Assembly: GCA_038249195.1 (NCBI GenBank) | Contig: JBBRWM010000002.1 | Coordinates: 124,001 to 188,000, forward strand | Source: JAOUEA01 sp038249195 | GTDB lineage: Bacteria; Actinomycetota; UBA4738; HRBIN12 | Reading direction: 5' to 3' | Length of the DNA: 64,000 bases | In this document: in pieces, positions 19,501 to 27,453 of the stretch | Numbering within the stretch: position 1 is the stretch's first letter | Layout: each line of letters begins with the position of its first letter | The notes under the pieces: generated by a model | Database searches by the model: none | The model's input: only the letters and a program-made list of their open reading frames with translations | Told to the model about the DNA's origin: nothing | Translations under genes and position numbers: made by a program

Positions 19501-21027
19501 GCGCCCGGCCCCGTCGCGCGCGCGCACCATGTCGTTCGTGCGGTCCCAGACCAGGCGGGGGCGGAGCTCCGCGAAGCCGTCGGAGGGGTAGCGTCCGGTG
19601 AGCAGATCCAGGACGGCGACGAAGACCTCGCGGGAGAGCTCCGCGAAGTTCGCGGCGCGGCGGGTGGCGGCGAACAGGTCCCCGAACGACCACTCGTCCA
19701 CCGCGCACATGGCGACGAGCTGCTGGGCCAGGACGTCGAGGGGGTTGCGCGGATAGCGCGTCTCCTCGATCTTGCCGCCGAGCATGCGCTCGGCCACCAC
19801 CGCGGCCTCCAGGAGGTCGCCCCGGAACTTCGGGAAGATCTTGCCGCGGCTGGGCTCGCCCACCTGGTGCCCGGCGCGGCCGATGCGCTGCAGCCCGCTC
19901 GCGACCGAGCCGGGCGACTCCACCTGGACCACCAGGTCCACCGCGCCCATGTCGATGCCGAGCTCCAGCGACGAGGTGGCCACGATCGCCTTCAGCGAGC
20001 CCGACTTCAACGCGTCCTCCACCTCGGTGCGCTGCTCGCGGGCGAGGGCGCCGTGGTGCGCGCGGACGAGATCCTCCTCGGCGAGCTCGTTGAGGCGCGC
20101 CGCGAGGCGTTCCGCGGCTCGCCGAGAGTTCACGAAGACGATCGTGGAGCGATGCGCGCGGATGAGCTCGAGCAGGCGGGGGTGGATCGACGGCCAGATC
20201 GATCCGGTGGGCGGGCCGGCGTCGGGTCGTTCGAGCAGTCCGGGCGGGGCGGCGGTGCCGAGCTCGGCCATGTCCTCCACGGGCACCACGACCTCGAGCT
20301 CCATGGGCTTGCGGTGGCCCGCATCCACGATGGCGACGGGCCGCGGCGCTCCGTCGTCGTCCTGGCCACCCAGGAATCGGGCGATCTCCTCTAACGGTCG
20401 CTGCGTGGCCGACAGGCCGATACGCTGGGGCGCTCGCCGGGCGGCGGCGTCGAGCCGTTCGAGCGAGAGGGCGAGGTGCGCTCCTCGTTTGGTCGCCGCC
20501 ATGGCGTGGATCTCGTCCACGATCACCCACCGGACGCTGCGCAGGGTCTCGCGCGCTTGGGAGGTGAGCATGAGGTAGAGCGACTCCGGGGTGGTGATGA
20601 GGACGTCCGGCGGTCGCTTCACCATGGTGCGTCGCTCGTTGGCGGGTGTGTCCCCCGTGCGCACGCCCACGGTGGGGACGTGCGGGAGCGGGGCGCCCGA
20701 GCGCTCGGCGGCATGTTGGATGCCCGCGAGGGGTGCCCGCAGGTTCTTCTCGACGTCGACGGCGAGCGCGCGCAGGGGGGAGATGTACAGGACCCGTGTC
20801 CGCTCGAGCTGCGGGGGCGCGGGCTCGGCGCTCAGGCGATCGATCGCCCACAGGAAGGCGGCCAGGGTCTTGCCCGACCCCGTGGGGGCTAGGATGAGGG
20901 TGTGATCGCCGTTCGCGATGGCCCTCCAGCCGTCGCGTTGCGCCCTCGTGGGCTCGGCGAACGACGCCGCGAACCAGCCGCGCACGGCGGGGGAGAAGAG
21001 GTCCAGGTGCGTCGAGGGGCGTGCCAC
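16591..21027 (-). CDS. lhr: ATP-dependent helicase Lhr (long form)
   Basis: A 1478-residue superfamily 2 3'-5' helicase, close to the mycobacterial Lhr length. Walker A is APTGSGKT (47–54), motif II is DEIH (171–174), motif III lies in GLSATQRPLEE, and motif VI is QRIGRAGHQVG. A winged-helix and a long C-terminal Lhr-CTD follow. It translocates on single-stranded DNA and unwinds RNA:DNA hybrids, and is implicated in damage repair. GTG 21027 lies 6 nt after GACAAT (21034–21039), another leaderless start. It forms an operon with nei. Confidence 0.94.
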   Translation of the reverse strand: MARPSTHLDLFSPAVRGWFAASFAEPTRAQRDGWRAIANGDHTLILAPTGSGKTLAAFLWAIDRLSAEPAPPQLERTRVLYISPLRALAVDVEKNLRAPLAGIQHAAERSGAPLPHVPTVGVRTGDTPANERRTMVKRPPDVLITTPESLYLMLTSQARETLRSVRWVIVDEIHAMAATKRGAHLALSLERLDAAARRAPQRIGLSATQRPLEEIARFLGGQDDDGAPRPVAIVDAGHRKPMELEVVVPVEDMAELGTAAPPGLLERPDAGPPTGSIWPSIHPRLLELIRAHRSTIVFVNSRRAAERLAARLNELAEEDLVRAHHGALAREQRTEVEDALKSGSLKAIVATSSLELGIDMGAVDLVVQVESPGSVASGLQRIGRAGHQVGEPSRGKIFPKFRGDLLEAAVVAERMLGGKIEETRYPRNPLDVLAQQLVAMCAVDEWSFGDLFAATRRAANFAELSREVFVAVLDLLTGRYPSDGFAELRPRLVWDRTNDMVRARDGAGRIAITSGGTIPDRGLFGVFLPDGTRVGELDEEMVYESRRGEVFMLGASSWRIDDITHDRVIVTPAPGEPGKMPFWKGDKPGRPLELGRAIGAFTRELRGTRRTEAIERLRSDVGLDDWAASNLVAYLEDQLAATGAVPDDRTVVVERFRDEIGDWRMCVLSPFGQRVHAPWGLALEARLLERFGPGAQVLWGDDGIVIRLPEAVDRIPVEDLLFEPEDVEASVVAALPGTALFASAFREASARALLLPRQRPGRRTPLWQQRQRSADLLTEAAKHPTFPMLLEATRECLRDVFDVPALREVMGDLRSRSTKLVAVDTERASPFAQSLLFRWVAVYMYEGDAPLAERRAAALSLDRDLLRELLGTEELRELLDPAALEDLELELQRLADGWKARGTDGLHDLLRTVGDLRDDEIAARSEDEPAGWVERVLEEGRAVRVRVAGEDRLAAAEDAARLRDALGVSLPKGLPAAFTEVTERPLEGLVGRYARTHGPFVAGEVAARLGVVPDRVRAALEALETEGRVTHGEFRPGGVEREWCDVEVLRRVRQRSLAALRREVEPVDAAALGRFLPAWQGADRPSGGADALVDAVRRLQGAALPASILEADVLVARVTGYRGADLDALCSGGELVWVGAGALGGDDGRVIVCFRDQARALLGGRNAAEDRPGGDLHEAIRYRLAERGASFWGDLVQAAGVAEERRLLAALWDLVWAGEVTNDTLAPLRAFVRGASAKIRASRPGSRPRPGGLRRSGPPAGAGRWSLVAPLLEPVLAPTEAAHARALQLLDRHGVLTRESVLAENAPGGFAGVYPVLKAMEEAGKVRRGYFVAGLGAAQFALPGAVDRLRALRAPDRTERDDPDVALVLAAADPAQPYGATLAWPPAEGRPARQAGAYVVLAGGSPVAYLERGARSLLTFGADPRDWAEPLASLVKDGRLRKIELHRIDGAAAVGTSHLDALHAAGFADGYRGLTLRG

Positions 21028-21033
21028 GTCTCC

Positions 21034-21110
21034 ATTGTCCCCGAACCCACCGACGCGACACCTCGCGACCGCGCGGCGTGCAACCTCCGGCGCGGGCCCC
21101 CCGGTAGGAT
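21034..21110. promoter_or_regulatory. divergent leaderless promoters of lhr and the bactofilin-like gene
   Basis: GACAAT (minus strand, 21034–21039) is 6 nt before the lhr GTG. TAGGAT (plus strand, 21105–21110) is 6 nt before the GTG at 21117. The 89-bp gap has no SD on either side. Confidence 0.5.
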
Positions 21111-21116
21111 TCGCGC

Positions 21117-22172
21117 GTGGATCCAGCGTCCCGGCTCGTTCGCCGCCTAGCTCTGCTCGCGTTCGCTACCGTCCTGCTGCTGACGCCGCTTATGGCACGT
21201 GCGCAGACGGCGCCTCCGAAACCGGGGGCATCCGGGACCCCGGGCCCCAGCGAGCCGGCCTTCGCCGCCACGGATCAGGTCGTGATCTCCGGCTCCGTGG
21301 TGGTACCCAAGGGGAGCGCCGTGGGCGACGTGGCGATCTTCCACGGTCGCGCGATCGTGTCGGGGTCCGTCAGCGGCGATCTGGTGGTGTTGGACGGACC
21401 GATCACGATCGCCGGCGGGTACATCACGGGCACGGTGGTGGCGCTCAACGGCCCGATCCGCATCACCGGCCCGTCGTTGATCGGCGGGGACGTCCTGGGC
21501 GGACGTGGCGTGCACGTGGAGCAGGGCGTCAGGGTCGGCGGACAAGTGCGCGAGCACGTGGGGTTCACGCTGCGGGGTCCGCTCGCGGTCCTGGGCATCC
21601 TGCTCGGTTCGACGGCCGTAGCGTTCTCGGTCTTGCTCCTGGGGCTGGCGCTGCTCCTGATCGCACCCCGCGGCGCGGACCGCGTCGCCGACGCCGCCGC
21701 CACGGCGCCGCTCGCCGTGTTCGGGTGGGGCCTCGTGGTGGCCGTGGGACTCCCGATCGTGTGCGTCGCGTTGCTCGTGTCGGTCGTGGGGCTCCCGCTC
21801 GGGTTGACGATGTTGCTCGGCATCGCGTTCCTGCTGCTCGTGGGGCTCACGTGGACCGCCTGGGCCATCGGACGCGCGCTGGTGCGGGCCCCGCGCGGCC
21901 GATGGCCGGCGTTCTTCGCCGGCTGGGGGATCCTCGCCGTGGTGAGCCTCGTGCCGTTCCTCAACGTGGCGGTGTGGGGGGCGGGGGCCATCTTCGGTCT
22001 CGGCGCCATGCTCGTGGCCGCGTGGCGCCTGCGCGGGAGTCCCCGGGGCGGCCGCCACCGCGCGGGCGGGGCCCTCGCGGAGCTCCAGGCGCCGGCCCCA
22101 ACGGCCCCGCAGCTCGTCGCTCCCGCGCCCCCCGAGCCGGAGCCGAGCTACCCCGCCACGTCCGACGACTGA
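21117..22172 (+). CDS. membrane-anchored bactofilin-like (polymer-forming) protein
   Basis: A 351-residue protein with a signal peptide (LALLAFATVLLLTPLMARAQ). An exported right-handed beta-helix follows (about 48–145), with short repeats such as ISGSVVVPKGSAVGDVAIF, IVSGSVSGDLVVLDGPI and ITGTVVALNGPIRITG, as in bactofilin-type polymer domains. Three to four TM helices come next (about 160–290) and then a Pro/Ala-rich tail. The gene is divergent from lhr and ends at a hairpin terminator. A scaffold role at the cell surface is inferred. Confidence 0.7.
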   Translation: MDPASRLVRRLALLAFATVLLLTPLMARAQTAPPKPGASGTPGPSEPAFAATDQVVISGSVVVPKGSAVGDVAIFHGRAIVSGSVSGDLVVLDGPITIAGGYITGTVVALNGPIRITGPSLIGGDVLGGRGVHVEQGVRVGGQVREHVGFTLRGPLAVLGILLGSTAVAFSVLLLGLALLLIAPRGADRVADAAATAPLAVFGWGLVVAVGLPIVCVALLVSVVGLPLGLTMLLGIAFLLLVGLTWTAWAIGRALVRAPRGRWPAFFAGWGILAVVSLVPFLNVAVWGAGAIFGLGAMLVAAWRLRGSPRGGRHRAGGALAELQAPAPTAPQLVAPAPPEPEPSYPATSDD

Positions 22173-22242
22173 GTCGCGAGCGTCGGACCCTGGGTGCGGC
22201 GGGTGCCGACGTCGGACAAGAGACGGACACGACCCGGATGAA

Positions 22243-22277
22243 GAAGGAGGCCGGCCTCGGGGGGACCGGCCTCCTTC
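22243..22277. terminator. bidirectional hairpin terminator
   Basis: A perfect 12-bp inverted repeat (22243–22254 with 22266–22277; stem GAAGGAGGCCGG) around an 11-nt loop sits between two convergent genes that end at 22172 (plus) and 22299 (minus). There is no U-tract on either side, which is common for high-G+C terminators. Confidence 0.75.
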
Positions 22278-22298
22278 GGTGTGCGAGCACTGCAGGGA

Positions 22299-22703
22299 TC
22301 AGATGGCCGCACGAGCCCTGCAGGCCTCGCCCGTGGAGAGGTTCCTTGCGCCCGCCCAGAAGTAATCCGGGCCACGGGTGTTGCGAGCCGGACGGCGGAT
22401 TACGAACGCGCCGTCGGGGCCCCTGGTGATCCTGATGTCCAGGAACATCGGGTGACGGTTGTGGCCGATCCGCACGCGCCATACGTCGCCCGTGACGCCC
22501 TCGGTCACCCCGAAGCCGACCTTGATGACGCCGTGGCTCTGCACCAGCTTCAGCTTGTACGTGCTGTCGCCGCTGCAGGTGCCCTTGCTCACGCTTCCGC
22601 GTTCGCCGGCCGAAGCCGAAACCGGCCCCCCGGCGAGGAGGCCTACGATGCCCACCGTGGCCACCGCCAGTTTCACGGCATGACCGAGCTTCCTCTCGCG
22701 CAT
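22299..22703 (-). CDS. secreted protein, paralogue 1 of a Cys-containing family
   Basis: A 134-residue protein with a signal peptide (LAVATVGIVGLLAGGPVSASA). The mature part begins GTCSG and ends NLSTGEACRARA; its two cysteines may pair. It shares with the next gene the pattern GTCSG, V-F-V, GV-G--W-V, HN, GP-G-FV-RR and AGA-N--SGE-CR-RA. A strong ribosome binding site (GGAAGGAG) precedes ATG 22703. The function is unknown; it is probably a beta-rich extracellular protein. Confidence 0.65.
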   Translation of the reverse strand: MRERKLGHAVKLAVATVGIVGLLAGGPVSASAGERGSVSKGTCSGDSTYKLKLVQSHGVIKVGFGVTEGVTGDVWRVRIGHNRHPMFLDIRITRGPDGAFVIRRPARNTRGPDYFWAGARNLSTGEACRARAAI

Positions 22704-22811
22704 CCGCGCTCCTTCCGCTCCGTGCTCCGGTCCGTCCGGACGCATCGGGGCAACGGTTCCATCCACGAGGTCCGAGGGGCAACGAGACGATGGTCCCGCG
22801 ACCCGGGATCC

Positions 22812-23240
22812 TCACGGGGTGGCGCGGCCGCGGCAGATCTCGCCCGACAGCGTGTTGTGCGCTCCCGCCCGGATCCGATCGACGCCGGGCCGTTTCGCCA
22901 CGGTCCTGCGCACCACGAACCGACCGCCGGGGCCCGAGGTGCGCGTTCCCGCGAAGAACCCCGATCCGTTGTGATCCATGAAGACGTTCCAGCCCTGGCC
23001 CGCGACGCCGCCGCGCACCGCGAAGCGGACGAGGAGCCGCCTCGCGTCGCGCCGAACCACGAGGCGCCAGTGACTGGGCCCGCTGCACGTGCCCGTCCGC
23101 ATCAGTCGGGCCGCCGGGGCGGGGTCGACGGGCGTTGTCCCCGCGGGCGCGGCTCCGGCCGGCGCGGCAGGCAACAGCAGAACGAGCACGACGGCGAGCG
23201 CCGCGCCCCGAGCGATCCGCCGATGCGACGAGGACGTCAT
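22812..23240 (-). CDS. secreted protein, paralogue 2 of the same family
   Basis: A 142-residue protein, signal peptide GAALAVVLVLLLPAAPAGAAPA. The mature domain repeats the features of the neighbouring gene (GTCSG, VRGGVAGQGWNVFMDHN, GPGGRFVVRR, AGAHNTLSGEICRGRA). ATG 23240 follows no obvious SD. The pair lies downstream of a NarL-type two-component system on the same strand, with 74 bp between, so it could be under that system's control. No known family was recognised. Confidence 0.6.
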   Translation of the reverse strand: MTSSSHRRIARGAALAVVLVLLLPAAPAGAAPAGTTPVDPAPAARLMRTGTCSGPSHWRLVVRRDARRLLVRFAVRGGVAGQGWNVFMDHNGSGFFAGTRTSGPGGRFVVRRTVAKRPGVDRIRAGAHNTLSGEICRGRATP

Positions 23241-23314
23241 CTGTGAAGCCTGCGCGCCGGCTCCCGCGAAGGCAACGGGACCTTGGTCGCGCGACCCGCC
23301 TCGGGTCGGCGCGC

Positions 23315-23953
23315 TCACCCGCGGCTCAGCAGGCCGTTGCGCTCCGCCCACAGGGCGGCCTGGGTCCGGTCGACGACCCCGATCGCATGGAAGATCTTGG
23401 TGAGGTGCCCCTTCACGGTCTTCTCGCTGATCGCGAGCCGCCGCGCGATCTGCTTGTTGGCCAGCCCCTCCGCGACGAGGATCAGGACCTCGCGCTCGCG
23501 GTCGGAGAGGTCGGCTCCGGGGACGGCCTCCGCGCGCGCCGCGAGCAAGGCGACAGCCGCCTTCGGGGCCAGCGGCGCCTCGCCGCGGGCGGCCGCCCGG
23601 ATCCCGCGATGCAGCTCATCGGGCTCCGCGTCCTTCAAGAGATAGCCGATCGCCCCCGCATCGAGCGCCCGAAGGATGCGGTCTCGGTCGGAGAACGAGG
23701 TGAACGCCACCACCTGGGTCGTGGGGCTCGCCGCCCGGATCCGTCGCGTTGCCTCGATGCCGTCCGTGACGGGCATCGCGAGGTCCAGCAGGGCAACGTC
23801 GGGCGTCGTCGAGCGGCAGCACGCCACGGCCTCTTCGCCGTCGCACGCCGAACCCACGAGCTCGACGTCGTCGAACGTGCGGATCAACTGCTCCAGCCCG
23901 GTGCGCACGACCTTGTGGTCATCGGCGATGACGATCGTGATGGGCGGCTTCAT
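23315..23953 (-). CDS. NarL/FixJ-type response regulator
   Basis: A 212-residue protein: a receiver domain with the acidic pair ADD at 10–12, phospho-acceptor Asp57 in LLDLAMPV and the Lys of YLLKD, then a LuxR-type helix-turn-helix (LSDREREVLILVAEG, ANKQIARRLAISEKTVKGHL). Its ATG overlaps the upstream kinase stop as ATGA, giving a cognate pair. It may regulate the secreted paralogue genes next to it. Confidence 0.92.
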   Translation of the reverse strand: MKPPITIVIADDHKVVRTGLEQLIRTFDDVELVGSACDGEEAVACCRSTTPDVALLDLAMPVTDGIEATRRIRAASPTTQVVAFTSFSDRDRILRALDAGAIGYLLKDAEPDELHRGIRAAARGEAPLAPKAAVALLAARAEAVPGADLSDREREVLILVAEGLANKQIARRLAISEKTVKGHLTKIFHAIGVVDRTQAALWAERNGLLSRG

Positions 23954-25251
23954 GCTACGGGCACCTCCAGGCGCAGGCGCGTCCCCGCGCCGGGCGCCGA
24001 ATCGATGTTCAGCGTACCGTCGGCGTCCCGCGCGAGGTCGTCCAGGAGCTTCAACCCGAGATGTCCCTCGGCCCGAGCACGCTCGCGCCGATCGGCCGAG
24101 AACCCGGCGCCGTCATCGGCGACCTCCAGCGATGCGCCGCCGTTCGAGGAGGTCACGCGAACCGTCACGGTCGTGGCGTGCGCGTGCGTGACCACGTTGC
24201 GCAGCGCCTCCTGCGAGGCGCGGAACAGCAGCGCGTCGACATCGGCCGGGAGCCGAAGGTCCTGGGGGACGTCGACCTCGGTGCGCAGGCCGTACGCGGC
24301 GAGCGGCGCCACGAGGTCCGAGAGCGCGGATCGAAGGCCCGCCTGCTCCAGGGTCGGCGGGTAGATCCCCATCAACGCCGAGCGCATCGACCGCATGCCT
24401 TGGCGGGTGGTGGCGGCGGCTTCTCGCAGCGCCGCGGCCGACGGGTCGGCGACCGGGAGCGAGTCGGCCTGCGCGGACAGCGACATCGAGAGCCCGGCCA
24501 GCTGCTGGACGGGGCCGTCATGCAGGTCGCCCGCGATCCGCCGCCGCTCGAGGTCCGAGGCGTCGATGGCGCGTTGCAAGAGCCGTTCACGCTCCAGTTC
24601 GCCTCGGCGCACGCGCCGCGCCAACCGGAACGCGAGGGGGATCTGCAGGAGCGCGAGGGCGAGCAGGGCCACCGCGAGCACGGGCACGAAGGCGCCCCAC
24701 AGACGCCGGCTGCTCGCGGCAACGGAGTCGAAGCGGATGGTGGTCTGGAAGAGCAGCTGGGTGTCGTTGGGCGTGTGGACGGGGAGGGAGACCTCCAGCA
24801 TCGGACCGAGATCGGCCTCGAACCGGTGTTGGGGGGCGGCGAGGTCGGCGAGACTCGCAACGACGGTGTTGCGGGCCAGGGCGTCGAGCTCCTCCGCGTT
24901 CAAGGGATAGCGATGGCCGATGAGCCGGGGTTCGTCTGAGTACAGGACGCGACCTCGCGCGTCGCGGATCTTCACGCGCACGATGGGGTCGCGCAGCACA
25001 CCCCCGTTCACCACCGTGTCCACGGCGATCAGGCTGTCGGTGTTCCCGTGCAGGATCCCGTTCGTGAGCCGCGGCTGCACCACCCCGCGCGCGGCGACGG
25101 TCGTGAGATCCTCCGCCTCGGTCATGGCCTCCGCCGTGCCCACCCTCCGCAGCACCAACACGCCCGCGATGCCCACCAGGATCAACACCAGCAGGCCGGA
25201 CAGCGCGAAGGCGAGCATGGCTCGCGTCACCGAGGTGTTCCGCTGCTTCAT
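23950..25251 (-). CDS. HisKA_3-type membrane sensor histidine kinase
   Basis: A 433-residue protein. TM1 (about 11–33, AMLAFALSGLLVLILVGIAGVLVL) and TM2 (about 185–208) flank a periplasmic sensor of roughly 150 residues resembling a Cache-like domain (VVQPRLTNGILHGN, VRVKIRDARGRVLYSDEP). The dimerisation region carries the phospho-acceptor His in RRRIAGDLHDGPVQQL, then a HATPase_c with SQEALRNVVTHAHA and VADDGAGF. This is the NarX/DesK kinase class, partner of the NarL-type regulator it overlaps by 4 nt. Confidence 0.9.
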   Translation of the reverse strand: MKQRNTSVTRAMLAFALSGLLVLILVGIAGVLVLRRVGTAEAMTEAEDLTTVAARGVVQPRLTNGILHGNTDSLIAVDTVVNGGVLRDPIVRVKIRDARGRVLYSDEPRLIGHRYPLNAEELDALARNTVVASLADLAAPQHRFEADLGPMLEVSLPVHTPNDTQLLFQTTIRFDSVAASSRRLWGAFVPVLAVALLALALLQIPLAFRLARRVRRGELERERLLQRAIDASDLERRRIAGDLHDGPVQQLAGLSMSLSAQADSLPVADPSAAALREAAATTRQGMRSMRSALMGIYPPTLEQAGLRSALSDLVAPLAAYGLRTEVDVPQDLRLPADVDALLFRASQEALRNVVTHAHATTVTVRVTSSNGGASLEVADDGAGFSADRRERARAEGHLGLKLLDDLARDADGTLNIDSAPGAGTRLRLEVPVA

Positions 25252-25335
25252 GGTCCTGCCTGGATCCTCCCGTCGCGTCCGGTCACTCTCGCACGCGGAC
25301 GCCCGGTGGCGTCCGTCGCTAGGCTCACGTTCCTG

Positions 25336-26085
25336 ATGCCCGCCGAGACGAGGACCTTCCTGCTGATGGGCTCCGGGGAGTTCGAGCCATGGGTCTGCGA
25401 GACGGAACTGGAGGCGCTGGGCGGCGCCACCGGCGACGGCACGGTCGTGGTGCTGCCCACGGCGAGCGCGAGCGAGGGCGACGGCGTGTTCGACCGCTGG
25501 TCCTCGATGGGGCTCGATCACTACCGCTCGATGGGCGTGCGTGCGGACGTCCTGCCCGTGAAGGTCCGTCAGGACGCGCGGCGCGACGACCTTGCCGCGC
25601 GCGCCGGGGCGGCCTCGATGATCTTCTTCTCCGGTGGCAGCCCGAAGCGACTCGCCGAGGTGCTCCTGGACACGCCGCTGTGGACGTCGATCCTGGCCGC
25701 GGTGGGCCGCGGTGCCGTCTTCGCGGGCTGCAGCGCGGGGGCCATGGTGGCGAGCCGGGCGCGGACCGAGGAGGCGCTCCGTCGCCGCCGGGGGAGCGGA
25801 TGGCTCTTCGGTCTGGGCCTCGTGCCGGGGGTGTCCTTCGGGGTGCATTGGGACCGCACCCGGTGGATCCCGGGCGTGCGGGCGTTCACGGGGTCGCGCC
25901 TTGCGGCGGAGGCCTGGTTCGTGGGCATCGACGAACGCACGGCCGTGCTGGGCGACGGGACCACCTGGGAGGTGCACGGTCGAGGCGGCGTGTCGGTGCG
26001 CCACGGGGGCGAGGGGCACGTCTATCGCACGGGACAGCGGTTCGTGGCGGGCGACGGCGATCCGGCGCAGGGTCGCCCGTCCTGA
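25336..26085 (+). CDS. peptidase E-like (S51 family) protein
   Basis: A 249-residue class I glutamine amidotransferase-like fold. The nucleophile elbow is AGCSAGAM (Ser133), preceded by IFFSGGSPKRLAEVL. MGSGEFEPW near the N-terminus matches the family Gly-Gly-Gly or Gly-Ser-Gly turn. Members cleave Asp-X dipeptides or are cyanophycinase relatives. The ATG at 25336 lies 10 nt after TAGGCT (25320–25325) and has no SD. The gene is divergent from the histidine kinase. Confidence 0.8.
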   Translation: MPAETRTFLLMGSGEFEPWVCETELEALGGATGDGTVVVLPTASASEGDGVFDRWSSMGLDHYRSMGVRADVLPVKVRQDARRDDLAARAGAASMIFFSGGSPKRLAEVLLDTPLWTSILAAVGRGAVFAGCSAGAMVASRARTEEALRRRRGSGWLFGLGLVPGVSFGVHWDRTRWIPGVRAFTGSRLAAEAWFVGIDERTAVLGDGTTWEVHGRGGVSVRHGGEGHVYRTGQRFVAGDGDPAQGRPS

Positions 26086-26148
26086 GATCACTTGGGTCCG
26101 GCGGCCCATGGTGTTCGCCGAGCGGCGCCGGGAGTATCCTCTGTGGCC

Positions 26149-26418
26149 GTGAGGCCGTTGGACGGTGCGCTCTCGCCGAGTGACCGACCGGGGTGTTCCC
26201 GATGTGGCCGTCCCACCTACGATCCCGAGAAGCGTGGGGTCCCATGGGTGCGGGCGGTCCGTTCGGGCCGGCAGATCCTGATCTGCCCCGAGTGCCAGCG
26301 CGACCACGAGGACTGGTCCGCCGGCCTGGACCGGTGCGCCGCGTGCGGCGGCACCCGCCTGTCGGTGCAGCTCGGAGACGTGGTGTGCCGCGCCTGCGGC
26401 CACATGGCACGCGCGTGA
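26149..26418 (+). CDS. small zinc-ribbon protein
   Basis: An 89-residue protein with three CxxC pairs: CSRC, CPEC and CAAC...CRAC. They form two likely zinc ribbons, one around residues 16–50 and one at 63–85. The GTG start has TATCCT (26135–26140) 8 nt upstream. It ends 4 bp before tRNA-Val and may be read through into it. Function unknown; nucleic-acid or protein binding is likely. Confidence 0.6.
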   Translation: MRPLDGALSPSDRPGCSRCGRPTYDPEKRGVPWVRAVRSGRQILICPECQRDHEDWSAGLDRCAACGGTRLSVQLGDVVCRACGHMARA

Positions 26419-26422
26419 GCGC

Positions 26423-26496
26423 GGGCGCTTAGCTCAGCTGGCTAGAGCGCCTCCCTTACAAGGAGGAGGTCGGGGGTTCGAGTCCCTCAGCGCCCA
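26423..26496 (+). tRNA. tRNA-Val (UAC anticodon)
   Basis: Acceptor GGGCGCT pairs with AGCGCCC, D-stem GCTC/GAGC, anticodon stem CCTCC/GGAGG with loop CTTACAA (anticodon TAC, 26457–26459), T-stem GGGGG/CCCTC (one G·T), T-loop TTCGAGT, discriminator A26496. No encoded CCA. Its 3' end is the left boundary of a putative island. Confidence 0.93.
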
Positions 26497-26499
26497 CCG
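26476..26499 (+). repeat. direct repeat, left copy (attL-like, in tRNA-Val 3' end)
   Basis: These 24 bp cover the T-loop to the acceptor 3' strand of tRNA-Val. They match 30353–30376 in 23 of 24 positions; the difference is A26489 versus G30366. Confidence 0.6.
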
Positions 26500-26789
26500 A
26501 AAGGCGTGGGCTGGGGCTTCGCGTATCGCCCCGACGTCCTTCGCCGGCCGTCCGGAGGCAACTTCAGTCTGGGCACCCTGGCATCCAGGTTCTCCTTGAT
26601 CCTGGGAGCGACACTCGGGGTTGCCGGCGCGACGCTGAATATGACCCACGGCACGTCATCGTCGCAGGCGTCGGGGTCTCGCCGAGCGATCTCGGTGCGA
26701 TCTCGGAGTCGGATCACGATCCCGCCGCGCAGACCACCCCTGAAGATTGGCGACTGTGCGAGGAGATATGAGCAACCAGGATCGTCTCC

Positions 26790-26993
26790 CTACTCAGAAA
26801 CCTGCCACCGAAGAACACGTTCACGTAGACCAACAATTCCTTGCCGGTTCGGTTGTCGATGAACAGACCACATAAGACCAAGCGTCAACAGCAGCGCCAC
26901 TTCAACGGCAAGCATCTTCCTGGAACGTCGAGGGTGGGCACCGATGGTTCCTTCCTCCGATGCCCCCGAGTCTGGGTCGAAGGGCTGGCCCAT
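26790..26993 (-). CDS. 67-residue putative membrane protein in the island
   Basis: ATG 26993 follows GAGGAGGAAGG, a strong SD with short spacing. The product has a hydrophilic start (MGQPFDPDSGASEEG) and one hydrophobic helix (LAVEVALLLTLGLMWSV) ending in a charged tail. Composition is A+T-richer than neighbours. No family was recognised; it may be a remnant of a longer gene. Confidence 0.35.
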   Translation of the reverse strand: MGQPFDPDSGASEEGTIGAHPRRSRKMLAVEVALLLTLGLMWSVHRQPNRQGIVGLRERVLRWQVSE

Positions 26994-27053
26994 CCTTCCT
27001 CCTCGTTGCAACGCGCAGAGAACTTCGGCTCACCGCCAGTAGCATCCTCCCGC

Positions 27054-27324
27054 TCAGCGACCGCTTGTGACCAGCACGACGGCGATGACCACGATCGCGA
27101 GTAGCCCAAGGGCGAGGCCCGTGAGCGCGACCAACCTGACCTTGCCGGCGGAGTACCTGATCGCGAGAGCGCCGAGCCCCGAGCCGACGCCGCCCAGGAG
27201 GAGCACGAGCCTCGGGATCCAAACGCTCGAGGATGCCCAGGAGCCCCAACAGCAGGCTCGCTACGGCAAGGATCAAGGCCCCAACGCCATCGGTTGGCGC
27301 GCTTGTGGACTTCGATCCGTCCAT
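27054..27324 (-). pseudogene. frameshifted DUF4190-like small membrane protein
   Basis: From ATG 27324 the frame encodes MDGSKSTSAPTDGVGALILA and a first TM helix ending near LLLGLLGIL. The same strand read one base over then gives WIPRLVLLLGGVGSGLGALA, followed by a Lys/Arg turn and LVALTGLALGLLAIVVIAV before TGA at 27054–27056. Joining the two yields a small protein with three to four helices in the style of DUF4190. The break lies at about 27215–27240. Either the gene is decayed or the assembly has a one-base error. Confidence 0.5.
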
Positions 27325-27453
27325 GTCGGCTCATCGCTTTCATGCCACCTGGGACCGCAGGGCGCTCTTCCTACGGTGAGCGAGACGGTCTCACAGTCCT
27401 TCGTCCCCCTCGCGCGTCTTGCGGCGGGTGGCCGTCGGTGGTACACCGACCCA

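Noticed and set aside
18679..20394. Long open frames on the plus strand and in other frames over lhr.
   Set aside because: Lhr motifs occupy the opposite strand over the full length; the others are frame shadows.
26434..26649. A minus-strand frame with WALRDSNPRPPPCKGG.
   Set aside because: This peptide is the well-known result of translating a tRNA gene and its flank, not a protein.
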